DNA of 30,219 nt, taken from NCBI GenBank assembly GCA_003427395.1, contig BFEA01000065.1:1230078-1260296 (forward strand). Direction: 5' to 3'. Positions 1-8,227 of this stretch are shown here, piece after piece. Below the pieces are notes generated by a model. That model had not been told where the DNA came from and ran no database searches. It saw only the letters and a program-made list of their open reading frames with translations. Within the stretch, counting starts at the first letter, position 1; every line of letters begins with the position of its first letter. This stretch comes from Chara braunii (taxonomy: Eukaryota; Streptophyta; Charophyceae; Charales; Characeae). A program made the translations under genes and the position numbers.

Positions 1-15
1 GGCGACCCATCCCCC

Positions 16-50
<35 letters not shown>

Positions 51-329
51 AAAAAAAAACAGAAAAAAACGTTTTCAAACCCTGTGCAAGTAAGTGTGTG
101 TGTGTGTATGTGTGTGTGTGTATGTGTCTGTGTGTATGTGTGTGTGTGTATGTGTGTGTGTATGTGTGTGTGTATGTGTTTGATTGGGGGCGGGGGGGCG
201 ACCCATCCCCCACCAATCAATCAATCAATTAATCAATCAAAAAAAAAAAGTAAAAAAACAACAACGAAAAAGGCCGCTTTCAAACCCTACGCAAGCATGT
301 GTGTGTGTCTGTGTGTGTGTGTGTGTGTG
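1..329. repeat. Tandem 196-bp hairpin / poly-A / (GT)n repeat
   Basis: The segment starting at 1 (GGCGACCCATCCCCCACC, then CAAT repeats, poly-A, and a 'TTTCAAACCCT' motif) starts again at 197, so the unit is about 196 bp. Long GT tracts run at about 92-180 and 298-329. Upstream of the second copy, TTGATTGGGGG at about 180-190 is complementary to CCCCCACCAATCAA at about 208-222, so a G-rich hairpin can form. The same motif recurs at 17195-17245 on the far side of the composite element. Open frames here are translated microsatellite and are not genes. Confidence 0.8.
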
Positions 330-3240
330 TTTTAAGTACGTCAGTTGCAAATCAACAAGTGGAGAAACGATACGGAAACCGCATCGCGAATAAGCTTCGA
401 AACACTGCATCGGCGCAACCCCATTAGCTTATCAGGCAGACATGGGACTCTTTACCATGCCACGACTCCTTTTCCAGAGGCATCATCGACACACACACAG
501 GGGGGTTCTCTTCGGATCACCGTGTGGAATTAGACACAAAAGCTTCTCTGTTCATGAGTCCTGTAACTCAATAGACAACCACTATAGGGTGTTAAGATTA
601 AATCAGAGATGTAATTATGGTCAAGTGCACCCTTGATTATATGAGCTTTCATAGGTTTACATTAGCACGCCTAGCGACGCATACGAGTATTGTCCGCAAC
701 AGCAAATCACCGGAAAAAAATTGGTGGACGTGCTTCTGCTGCCAAGATCCGCATACGCCCCAGGCCCGGAAGCCGTAAAAATATGTCCTACTAATTGAGC
801 GAGACATACCCAGATAATTGCGGAAACGATCTGAGCATTTGAGAACCATGCAAGCGCAATGACCGGGAGATAAGAACTATTATTACCCCAAGTTTGAGCG
901 AGTTGAAAGTGAGGCAGAGTGTGCAATATGAGAGAGGAATTTTTTTTTTTTTAATTATTATTATTATTATTTTTTTTTTGAAGGTCATGCGGGAATGCAA
1001 GCAAGGGTTGCAATCTTATTAAGGGAAACAAAACACACAAATGCAGAGACAGCAAGAGCATTTGGCCTATAATAGTAAATTTTCTTTGTCGTGATTACGT
1101 GCCCGAGTAGTCACCATAAAAAAACTGAAAGCAAGACAAGGAAAAAAGGAGAAAAAATGTCACAACGAAGAATCGCCAGAAAAAACAGAAAAAAGAAAAA
1201 AAAGAAAAAATCCGAGAGATTTATTCGAAAGAAGGAAAACTCATTACGTATGCAGAAAAAGAGAATCAGACGGATCGTACAAACTATACATGAAATAAAA
1301 AGCGAAAAGGGACCCAAAATCAATACAAACGATCGAAATTCAAATTCATGAACAAAAAAACTTCCTTATCATGCCAATCAAACTTAAGTGTCGTAGAGCC
1401 ACATCCACGAAACATGCAGCGTGTAGCAGAACATAAGATGCTGAAAAAATTGGACGAAGAACTAGGCTTCATTCCCAGAGGCAGTTCCTCATAATCTGGG
1501 ACTCTAGCCCCGATAGCCAAAGCAGGGAGGGTAGTGGCGATCCTTGAAGTGCTTTTCTGCCGCTAGCCACCATGGCACGACTTCATCAGAGGGACAACAC
1601 CAGCTTTTCTTACAGATGCTTGGGAAGAAGCAGCGGGGGAGCAGGAGGGATATTCTGGAGATGGTGCACGAAGGCGAGAAACGCGAGCAGCGCTAAAAAA
1701 ACAAGAAGTACATAGGCAGAGATTTCAATGGCAATCCCCGCCCTGTCCACTACTTCCTCCTTCTCTAGTGCCATACTGCCAAACGCAAGTGCTTTACAGA
1801 TAACCCAGCGGAGCGCATTTCACAAGATGAAGAGATAGGCAATCATATCTCAGCACGCAGCCCAGTGGAGCATGCGCAGCGATGCTTGGCAGGAAAAGAG
1901 GCAAGAAGAGACAGCGAGCGTGACCCGCGACGGATCGAGCACGGCACAAGAAAGCAAGGCCAAGGTCTTATACCGCATCTTCCGCGTTGCCGATGAGTTG
2001 GTCCACCATAGATGGATCGACCTCGTAATCCATGACCTCCGATGCGTTAATTCTGTAGCGTAGACACGTCGATGAAGCCACTCCACCCGAGCAGTTCTCA
2101 CGCTGGATTCCCTTGAGCCGACTAGCCTAGGCGTCCGTCCCCTCTAGGCCAATCAGGGCTCGTAGGCTGAACTCACGATGGAAAACAAGTCGTAGCTCGT
2201 GTCCTAAAATACCGCCTGAGAGCTCGTCACAATCGGAGTTCGGCAGTATCGCAGTTTGTAAATTGACGTCAATCGTCCAGCTTACGAGATCCGGAAAGGA
2301 CCCCGCCTTTCGAAAAAACTTATCTGGCGGGGAGTGATGCAGTTTCGTGGCCACGTGCGCGAAACGTCGTGAAACCACGAAAAACCTTAAAAAAAAAAAA
2401 AGAAAAAAGAAAAAAAAGAAAAAAGAAAGAAGGAAAAAAGAAGAAAACTTCGCAAAAGACTACTTATTGTTCATATTTTTCCAACTTCTTTTATTCATTT
2501 ATTATTCTTTTTCATTCTTGGTAACAATTGTTACTTCTTAGCCCACTTACCCGTTGCATCCCATCTCATATCGTGTGAATCCTATGTTTCGTATTGGAAT
2601 TTTATTGCTCGAACCTGGCTTACGGAGGTCCATCTGATGCATCCGTATCGGCCTTCTATGGTACAGGCATCTAAATGGGCGTAAGTTGCCGCGTAACAAA
2701 GCCAAAAAAAAATGAAAAAATAAAAAATTGAAAAAATGAAAAAATAAAAAAATGAACGGATGAGAAAAGAAAAATGACCCAAAAAGAAACAACAACAGAG
2801 ATAGACAGGACACAGAAGGGGAGACAAGACACAAATCCGCAGATTCACCGTTCGAACAGACGCAAGCCTTACAGTAGTTCGTCAGCCCGTCAGTTGTCCA
2901 ACCTAGTGACTAAGGTTCGTATCTTCTGAGCCATCTGCACCCACTAGCATTGTAGATGCGTATGCCACACACTGCTCGAGGCAGGGTACCGTTAAGACCA
3001 TCGGTGTACCCTAATTGCGTCGCGAGCAAAAAAAACAATACAGAAGAAAAATACAGAATACAGAAAAAATAGAGAAAAAAAATCGTAGAAACGATACAGA
3101 AAAAATGCTGGAGACAAAAATACAGATAGCAAAAATACAATCAGCTCGATGCTTAGACCGGCTTCGCTTCGAGGAAGCCTAGCTGGATGCCCTTTCTTGC
3201 TCCCCTCCCTTCCATTCGTCTGATCCGCCTCTCTTCAGAC
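330..3240. repeat. R repeat, copy 1 (2.9 kb, uninterrupted)
   Basis: This 2.9-kb segment recurs in direct orientation at 7738-8223 plus 14710-17147. Both copies begin TTTTAAGTACG right after GT dinucleotides and end CCTCTCTTCAGAC right before a GT tract. By eye they are well over 90% similar apart from homopolymer lengths. No reading frame is conserved; the A-rich part at about 1091-1351 gives only Lys/Arg low-complexity peptide. The two copies flank the minus-strand retroelement body at 3283-7737, so R is best read as its pseudo-LTR or terminal repeat. An independent non-autonomous element targeting (GT)n is the alternative. Positions 805-817 are the empty version of the target site used by E1 in the other copy. 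Confidence 0.8.
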
Positions 3241-3246
3241 ATTGTA

Positions 3247-3248
<2 letters not shown>

Positions 3249-3282
<34 letters not shown>
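3249..3282. repeat. (TG)n microsatellite
   Basis: About 17 uninterrupted TG dinucleotides lie between the end of R copy 1 and the minus-strand element body. It is one of four GT tracts that sit at R boundaries in this window. Confidence 0.95.
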
Positions 3283-3284
<2 letters not shown>

Positions 3285-3308
3285 GCCCCATTCCCACCGG
3301 TAATCAGG

Positions 3309-3361
3309 GTAGGGGCCGGAAGGCCAGCAGCCAACGGGTACTAGGCCTTCCGGCCCACTAC
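3309..3361 (-). other. Long hairpin downstream of the E2 RT stop
   Basis: GGGCCGGAAGGCC (3313-3325) is the exact reverse complement of 3344-3356, and GTAG (3309-3312) pairs with CTAC (3358-3361) across a single g/a mismatch. The loop is 18 nt. On the element's coding strand it lies about 45 nt after the RT stop and just before the AC tract and R. It could be a 3'-end structure recognised by the RT or an RNA-processing signal; no family match is claimed. Confidence 0.7.
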
Positions 3362-3407
3362 CCCCCGTCACCACACACCACTTGCACAAACCCACAGACG
3401 CATATGG

Positions 3408-4121
3408 TTAATTCATTTGAAATCTCGCAATCAGCAGGCTCCTAACCTGTTCGTCATTGACCCTGCACGGTTGGTACAGGTGCCGATTGCTGAATACCTT
3501 TTCAACTATTTTCCAGCATTCCTTTTTCCAAAAGTCATTGGAAGCTATGGTCTGGACCAACATATAGATTTCAAATGCAGCTTCCTGCTCGTCGGAGCAG
3601 AGCAGGAGCACCAGAACTGTTTGTGCAGTCAAGATTTGTAGGGATTGTGCGATACTGCGATTAGACTTAAACTTCATGAATCTGACTGGAGCAAAGCTCA
3701 GCCCTTTCTTCTTATCATGCTTCGAAGGGGCATATGAGCCGCTCATCGTGGATATGATCGAGAGCGTAACATTCAGAAAGTTCGCCACTATGCCCTGCCC
3801 ATCTTCTTTCACCTGTGTGGTTTCTTTTACCTCGATAAATCCGTGCGGGTAAATTCTGCGGGCTGGGTCCTGCCCAGGTACTCCGTTGCTTAGGAATCCT
3901 GAGATAAGTGTGTTGTGTAAAGCACACAGGTCATCGATATACCTGTTAGTTTCTTCGAAACATTTCAGGGCCTGCCAATCCTGCTCGTCAGCTAGGTGAG
4001 AAATCAGTTCGAATTCATACTTAAATGGGAGAACAGGCCAGACCCATCGGGATACCCAGTACTTGCCGCCAGACCCTATTCCCCCAGTTGTACCACCCCA
4101 TTGGACACAAGCCATTCGCAA
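3408..4121 (-). pseudogene. E2 reverse transcriptase, catalytic C-terminal piece
   Basis: This 237-codon frame contains RYIDDL at about residues 60-65, an RT motif C with both catalytic aspartates. It is preceded by KYEFELISHLADEQDW, which matches the 'YE-x-x-(F/L)I-x-x-L' segment after motif B in this kind of RT. After it, FLNVTLSI and HDKKKGLSFAPVRFMKFKSN resemble the D/E motifs and the 'DK...SN' thumb signature of Penelope-like RTs. The motif B glycine-rich core (GIPMG in relatives) is unrecognisable; the equivalent region reads GSGGKYWVSRWVWP. The first ATG is incidental: the frame joins the upstream RT piece through a frameshift between about 4077 and 4121. The stop is followed by the 3309-3361 hairpin. 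It is a decayed RT fragment. Confidence 0.6.
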
Positions 4122-4309
4122 GCTTTCACAATCCCATCTTCGTCAAAATAGAGTTGCTCATGATCCCTGTCCTATGTGCTATCTACCCAGTATGGGTGCA
4201 GTGAGTCGTTGGCCGCAATCATGATGGCGATGACATCCCTAATGGTTCTGACTCTTCTCCACTCCATGGCACATTGGACGAAGAACCTGATTGCGGAGAT
4301 AAGGCAATC
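4122..4309 (-). pseudogene. E2 RT linker, stop-interrupted (motif A to B)
   Basis: Reading on past the stop at 4310 in the same minus-strand frame gives DCLISAIRFFVQCAMEWRR, then HPYWVDST, a TAG at 4172-4174, and HEQLYFDEDGIVKACEWL. This is sensible sequence for the region between RT motifs A and B. The frame then hits TAG at 4075-4077, while the sequence continues in the frame of the catalytic piece. The segment therefore joins the two RT fragments and shows that the gene is interrupted rather than that there are separate genes. Confidence 0.5.
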
Positions 4310-4561
4310 CTAGGAGCCGTCTGTCGGTATGGTCTCAAAGCATCTGGTTATATCCCCCGTAAAGACTGAGTACACGTGACGTGGTAGATTGGCCATGAAC
4401 TCTCCTACGGACGCGATCGGCCACCAGAAGTTCGGTCTTACTCCATGCTCTTTGAAGATCTCGTCACTCTTATTGGCACACAGGGCTTGTACGTCAAGAG
4501 ACAGGAGCTTTAGAAGGCACGCGCGTGCATACATCCGCAACACCCGAGAGCACAGTGCCAA
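4310..4561 (-). pseudogene. E2 reverse transcriptase, motif A piece
   Basis: The frame contains VRPNFWWPIASVGEFMANLP and then VFTGDITRCFETIP, a good RT motif A with the first catalytic aspartate at about residue 70 (around 4352-4354). It overlaps the upstream piece in a different frame, so a frameshift near 4500-4530 has broken the original ORF: 'DVCTR' in the upstream frame continues as 'ACLLKLL' here. It ends at TAG 4310-4312, after which the RT-like sequence continues in frame. Confidence 0.6.
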
Positions 4562-5552
4562 CTGTGTTGGTGATCCATCTGAACGCCTCCTTATGCGCCT
4601 TGTACACCACCATAAGATGCGGTAGTGGCATCTTCTCGGCCATCGCTCCTATGGGCGCAATCGCAGTAGCTGCCTCCCTCAGTCTGGCAGCAGCAGCTGA
4701 TGGTTGCTCGGGAAGCTGCACGAAGTCTGGTCCGGAGACGCGTGCGAGCGCTAACTTTATGATAAAGTTCACACATACGAAGGTTGGCATATGCGGGGCT
4801 TTCTCAGTCAGGCAGACCAGATATCTCTTCGTCAGCCATTCGACTTCGCTCCTTACCGCAATGCTGTTGAAAGGCTCCTCCGTTATATACCTATGACTGA
4901 TACGGTACTCTCTTAAGCGTTTCTCTGCGTCCTTCATCACCACCTTCTTGACCTCCGTCTCCTCTTCCATCGATAGCTCCATATCACACCTGTTGCTTGC
5001 CAGAATGCAGTCCACAGCCTGCTCTACCTCCTCTAGCGCAACACCTTCATCCAACGCCTTCATAGGTATATGATTGAGGCCCGCGTTGAGCATAAGCTGC
5101 AGCTGCCCATTGTTGGTGATGCATGTGTCTGCGGTGATAACGTGTAGACAACCCTCCGCCGGTAGAAGTCTGATTGCGGCAGGGTTGAGAAACTCAGCAT
5201 GCCTCCCTGCACCGCATAGGCAGCACTCAGGTAGGTAATTTGCCTCCCACTCCGCGAACTTGAACTTTTTGAAGACCTGCCCCGACTTACAGAGCTTGGC
5301 CCCGATCGCGTCACCATACCGCCAACCGATCACCAAGTGGTCCAACCAGTTCGCAGACCTGTCCCCCACGACCGTCTTGAGACCATTGAGTACCAACCTC
5401 CTGAAGGGGATCCCCTCCATAAGCCTGCTCGTGTAGCATATGTGGACGTATTCTTTCTTCTCTGGTCTGCCCCTTCTCCATTCAACCATGTCAGACGGAA
5501 GAGTGATCATGCAGCCCCCTTCACTTGGATCAAACTGCTCGTCCTGCGCATC
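4494..5552 (-). pseudogene. E2 reverse transcriptase, N-terminal and finger piece
   Basis: The first ATG of this frame is at 5510 (338 codons), but the frame is open from about 5552, reading DAQDEQFDPSEGGC before it. Features in order: ECCLCGAGRHAEFLNP (a possible Cys/His metal site), an acidic/basic helical stretch, LTKRYLVCLTEKAPHMPTFVC, and near the C-terminus PHLMVVYKAHKEAFRWITNT. The last corresponds to the RT finger motif 'K-x-H-K...R-(W/P)-I'. The final residues (after GVADVCTR) are out of the ancestral frame. A CTTTAG-type acceptor lies just upstream of the open start, so this could begin after an intron, but I found no paired donor. Confidence 0.55.
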
Positions 5553-5753
5553 TCACGATACTAAAGTTTGAGGAAACACGGATGGGATGATGAGTGAAGT
5601 AACAGGGATTAATCAAAATTAAAAGTTATCGATCAATCCAAACATTACGACTTAAAATTTTTTAAACAAACAAAAAAATGAAATCCCGTGCGTGACCCTC
5701 AGGCGTTCTACAGGTCATTCCGCCTGGGTAAGCGCTGATTGCCTGAAACCCCA
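5553..5753 (-). other. Gap between E2 upstream ORF and RT
   Basis: On the minus strand, after the TGA of the upstream ORF, this is an AT-rich non-coding stretch of about 200 nt with stops in all frames. It ends TTTCCTCAAACTTTAG close to the start of the RT frame. It could be a spacer between two ORFs or an intron with a weak donor; the sequence does not decide. Confidence 0.35.
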
Positions 5754-6215
5754 TCAAGGAGATTCGATGACGCCTTTTTTACGCTTATTGCTTTCGGCTG
5801 CTTTTTTGGCTGATCTGAGTGAGTCAGCGATGGAGATGGCTGAGCTGCCTTGAGAGGGGATGTGCGTCGGCCCACTCCCTCCTCGTGCGTTGCTACCCCG
5901 ACCATGGCTGACCTTATTGTGACGCTCGGCGTGTGCCGTATTTCGCCCTCTCGCTTCGTTCTGCGCGACCTCTCTGCTTAGCATAACAGGCGGGGGGTCG
6001 TGAGCTGCAATCCTTTCCTGTTGTGTGGTGTGAGGTTGGGGGTCGCGCGGTAGGTCCATGGCTTGCGCCATGTTCCTTCTCGGGCTAGGTTCAAAGAGGA
6101 GAACCCTCTGCGTGCGCGGATGACCAGAGGGACGTTGTTCCTCTGCCTCTTGTTCTGGTTCGCGAAGAGGTTGGGGGAGACTCTCGTCCGGCCTCTGGGA
6201 TTCCCGGTGATTCAT
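5754..6215 (-). CDS. E2 Arg/Gln/Pro/His-rich hydrophilic ORF (153 aa), unrecognised
   Basis: The frame is rich in Arg, Gln, Glu, Pro and His, with a basic C-terminus (SAKKAAESNKRKKG). It has no membrane segment and no recognised domain. Its ATG overlaps the stop of the upstream frame as ATGA (6212-6215), which may be a stop-start coupling. Equally, the tail of the upstream protein may have been shifted by a one-base indel, because the frame is also open upstream to about 6267. The composition suits a disordered nucleic-acid-binding segment. Function not known. Confidence 0.3.
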   Translation of the reverse strand: MNHRESQRPDESLPQPLREPEQEAEEQRPSGHPRTQRVLLFEPSPRRNMAQAMDLPRDPQPHTTQQERIAAHDPPPVMLSREVAQNEARGRNTAHAERHNKVSHGRGSNARGGSGPTHIPSQGSSAISIADSLRSAKKAAESNKRKKGVIESP

Positions 6216-7012
6216 GTGGGCGAGAACACCCTGCCGACCATGAGTAGGGTGTTATACTTCCATTTGGACTTATCCACGGCAGATTCCGATGTGAGCGTTG
6301 GGTCCTTCTCGAGTGCACGAATCACATCTGTCATGGCTTCCCGGATAAACATGAACGTGACGCACGCTTCCACTGCTGGTTTCCAAGACACCCGTAAGAA
6401 GTGAATGAACATCGAGATTCTTACCTTTACAGACGCCACGTTGGGGAAGAGGATGTCTGGGTGGGCGAGAAGGTACCATATCGCATGGTCCATCCATATT
6501 GGTCAATTTCCGCAGTCTTTCTTTCTCTTCGTGGCACACTGGCATCTGAGGTAGGGACGCCCAACCTCCCAACACTTCCTTAGACTTTTAAGGTCTATCT
6601 CGGAAGCAGTTGTAATATTTTTTTGCCACATGACAGGGTTAGTCTGTTCGCACTTTGTGTGATCGAGTGCCGATAAAACAGGGAATTGCAGCAGCGTAGG
6701 TTTGAAGAAGGGTTTGCCAGGTGGGCAGTACGGTAGTTCCCCGGTCATGGCATTCGCCTTGCAGTTCGCTACTTCTTCCTTCGTGAGGTCCGCGAGGAAG
6801 ACAAGTGCGCTAAGCGAAAACGGAGCAAGGTAGTTGAAGGTATCCAATTTCCAGAGCTGGTGCTGGAAGCCTAGCCCTGTATGCTCAACCCAGTGTAGCG
6901 ATGGCAGTGGCGCAAAGGCAGTGAACTGTGTGCCATGGGCGGGGGCAGCGTTAGGAGGGGTGCTGCTGGTGCATGCTGTGATTTCAGCGATGGCGGCTCT
7001 CATTTCCTCCAT
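6212..7012 (-). pseudogene. E2 unrecognised protein, two halves split by an in-frame TGA
   Basis: The frames 7012 to 6503 and 6493 to 6212 are in the same register and are separated only by TGA at 6503-6505. The ancestral frame is therefore continuous for about 267 codons. It holds a Cys cluster just before the break (CWEVG...RCQCATKRKKDCGN), which may bind metal. After the break it reads WMDHAIWYLLAHPDI and continues as an amphipathic helical region. I do not recognise the family. At its start, the previous piece (7356-7075) joins by a frame change at about 7010-7020. Confidence 0.4.
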
Positions 7013-7074
7013 TTCCTCATCTCCATGGCAAGAGCACCGTTGACAGAAAACTCAACCTGTGGTTTCTCGGCAGC

Positions 7075-7638
7075 CTATCCCTGTAGGTGCGAGTGGTCTA
7101 GTCCCCAAATCTTCATAAATAACCGTTCTACACTAGCGGTCCTGTCGGGAAGCTCGATACACTCCCTACCGTACTCTATCTTCCTTACTTCCCGATCCCT
7201 TGCTAATGCTAACAGTTTGGCATTAAAGACATCTCTCCCTTCGTCCCAACATGCGGCGAGACTAGCGAGATCTCTAAAGCCTAACATGCTAAAAAAATTC
7301 GGATAGTGCTCGGTTCCCATCAGTGTTTTCATTGCATCCAGGATCTCGGGCTTCAAGGTGGCAAGGAGGGCCTGCGCCGGCTTGCTTGGTCATGCATGAT
7401 CCGCGAGCCATGCATGCTTGCTCGTAATCTCTTCCCACCATCCTCCAGGGAAGTATTCCACCGGTGAGACCTGCACAACACAAAACACACAAAGCATATA
7501 GTACTCGCGAAGGAAGAGGGTTCGGATCGCAGGATGCGTAATCATGCTTACCTCAGTTCGATCTTGTATCACACTTACCGTACTCCCCCCCTCGTATCTG
7601 ATTCGATCGTCCTTCCTCGTACGCGGAGCTCCAGGCAA
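7075..7638 (-). pseudogene. E2 N-terminal protein pieces with a candidate intron
   Basis: The frames 7638 to 7390 and 7356 to 7075 are in register, with one TGA between them (7390-7392). They read ...PVEYFPGGWWEEITSKHAWLADHA, stop, PSKPAQALLATLKPEILDAM... . A further TAG at 7075-7077 is followed in frame by AAEKPQVEFSVNGALAMEM, after which the 7012 frame takes over. The first 36 codons of sequence upstream of VSPVEYF overlap a good GT-AG intron. Family not recognised. The pattern of isolated stops with little frame damage is like that in E1 ORF2. Confidence 0.4.
7471..7551 (-). other. Candidate spliceosomal intron (81 nt)
   Basis: On the minus strand the segment begins CTGAG|GTAAGC and ends in a T/G-rich tract followed by TGTTGTGCAG|GTCTC, giving good donor and acceptor sites. 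Its length is 27 codons, so the frame stays open with or without splicing. A second, stronger donor, ACG|GTAAGT at 7578, would give a 108-nt intron that also keeps frame. Splicing is inferred from sequence only. Confidence 0.5.
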
Positions 7639-7680
7639 TACCTCATGTCATCCCAACCTGAATAATTCACAGGGCTGCGG

Positions 7681-7724
7681 TTGGTGGGACACACCACCAA
7701 CAGCGCTGACGGGGGGATCCCCCC
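7681..7724. other. Paired palindromes at the 5' end of E2
   Basis: TTGGTGG (7681-7687) pairs with CCACCAA (7694-7700) around a 6-nt loop, and GGGGGGATCCCCCC (7711-7724) is a perfect palindrome. Both lie within 60 bp of the junction between R copy 2 and the E2 body. Confidence 0.7.
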
Positions 7725-7737
7725 ACGTAAAGGTGTG

Positions 7738-8223
7738 TTTTAAGTACGCCAGTTGCAAATCAACAAGTGGAGAAACGATACGGAAACCAAATCGCGAATA
7801 AGCTCTGAAACATTGCATCGGCGCAACCCCATTAGCTTAGCAGGCGGACACGAGACTCTTTACCATGCCACTACTCCTTTTCCAGACGCATCATCGAAAT
7901 ACACAAAGGGGGTTCTCTTTGGATCACGGTGTGGAAGTAGGCACAAAAGCTTCTCTGTTCATGAGTCCCGTAACTCAATAGACAACCACTATAGGATGTT
8001 AAGATTAAATCGGAGCTGTAATTATGGTGAAGTGCACCCCTGATTATATGAGCTTCATAGGTTTACATTAGCACGCCTAGCGACGCATACGAGTATTATC
8101 CGCAACAGCAAATCATCGGAAAAAAATCGGTGGACGTGCTTCTGCTGCTAAGATCCGCATACGCCCCAGGCCCGCAAGCCGTAAAAATATGTCCTACTAA
8201 TTGAGCGAGACATACCCAGATAA
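7738..8223. repeat. R repeat, copy 2, left part
   Basis: Direct copy of 330-817. It starts TTTTAAGTACG after GTGTG and stops where E1 is inserted, at CATACCCAGATAA. It continues at 14710. Confidence 0.9.
8211..8223 (+). repeat. Left target-site duplication of E1
   Basis: CATACCCAGATAA here recurs as CATACGCAGATAA at the right end of E1 (14697-14709) and as a single copy at 805-817 in the uninterrupted R. The right copy has one C-to-G difference. Confidence 0.85.
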
Positions 8224-8227
8224 CTAG

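Larger units (their letters stand above)
3283..7737 (-). mobile_element. E2: decayed minus-strand retroelement body (Penelope-like RT)
   Basis: On the minus strand this region reads: unrecognised N-terminal ORF pieces (7638 to 6212), a Pro/Arg/Gln-rich ORF (6215 to 5754), a gap, then an RT in three frame-broken pieces (5552 to 3408), and finally a strong hairpin and an AC tract. Direct R repeats flank it. The RT carries a K-x-H-K/RWITNT motif, a GDI-type motif A and RYIDDL as motif C, which suit RTs related to Penelope-like elements. I find no GIY-YIG or other endonuclease motif in it. It carries several in-frame stops and frameshifts, so it is a dead copy. A candidate intron fits the known ability of Penelope-like elements to carry introns. 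A different RT lineage, or two adjacent unrelated fragments, remain possible. Confidence 0.55.

Noticed and set aside
84-393. Open frames across GT tracts
   Set aside because: Translated microsatellite (Cys/Val repeats).
1091-1351. Lys/Arg-rich frame in R
   Set aside because: A-rich low-complexity sequence; the frame is broken in copy 2 (15068-15115).
1562-1600. CTGATGA...GAAA on the minus strand inside R, resembling a hammerhead (also at the matching place in copy 2)
   Set aside because: The closing stem II pair would be A-A, stem II needs an internal loop, no stem I is visible, and the two copies are identical here so give no covariation.
330-3240. R as a true LTR of an LTR retrotransposon
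   Set aside because: Ends are not TG...CA, no primer-binding site or polypurine tract is seen, and the enclosed RT lacks protease, RNase H and integrase motifs.
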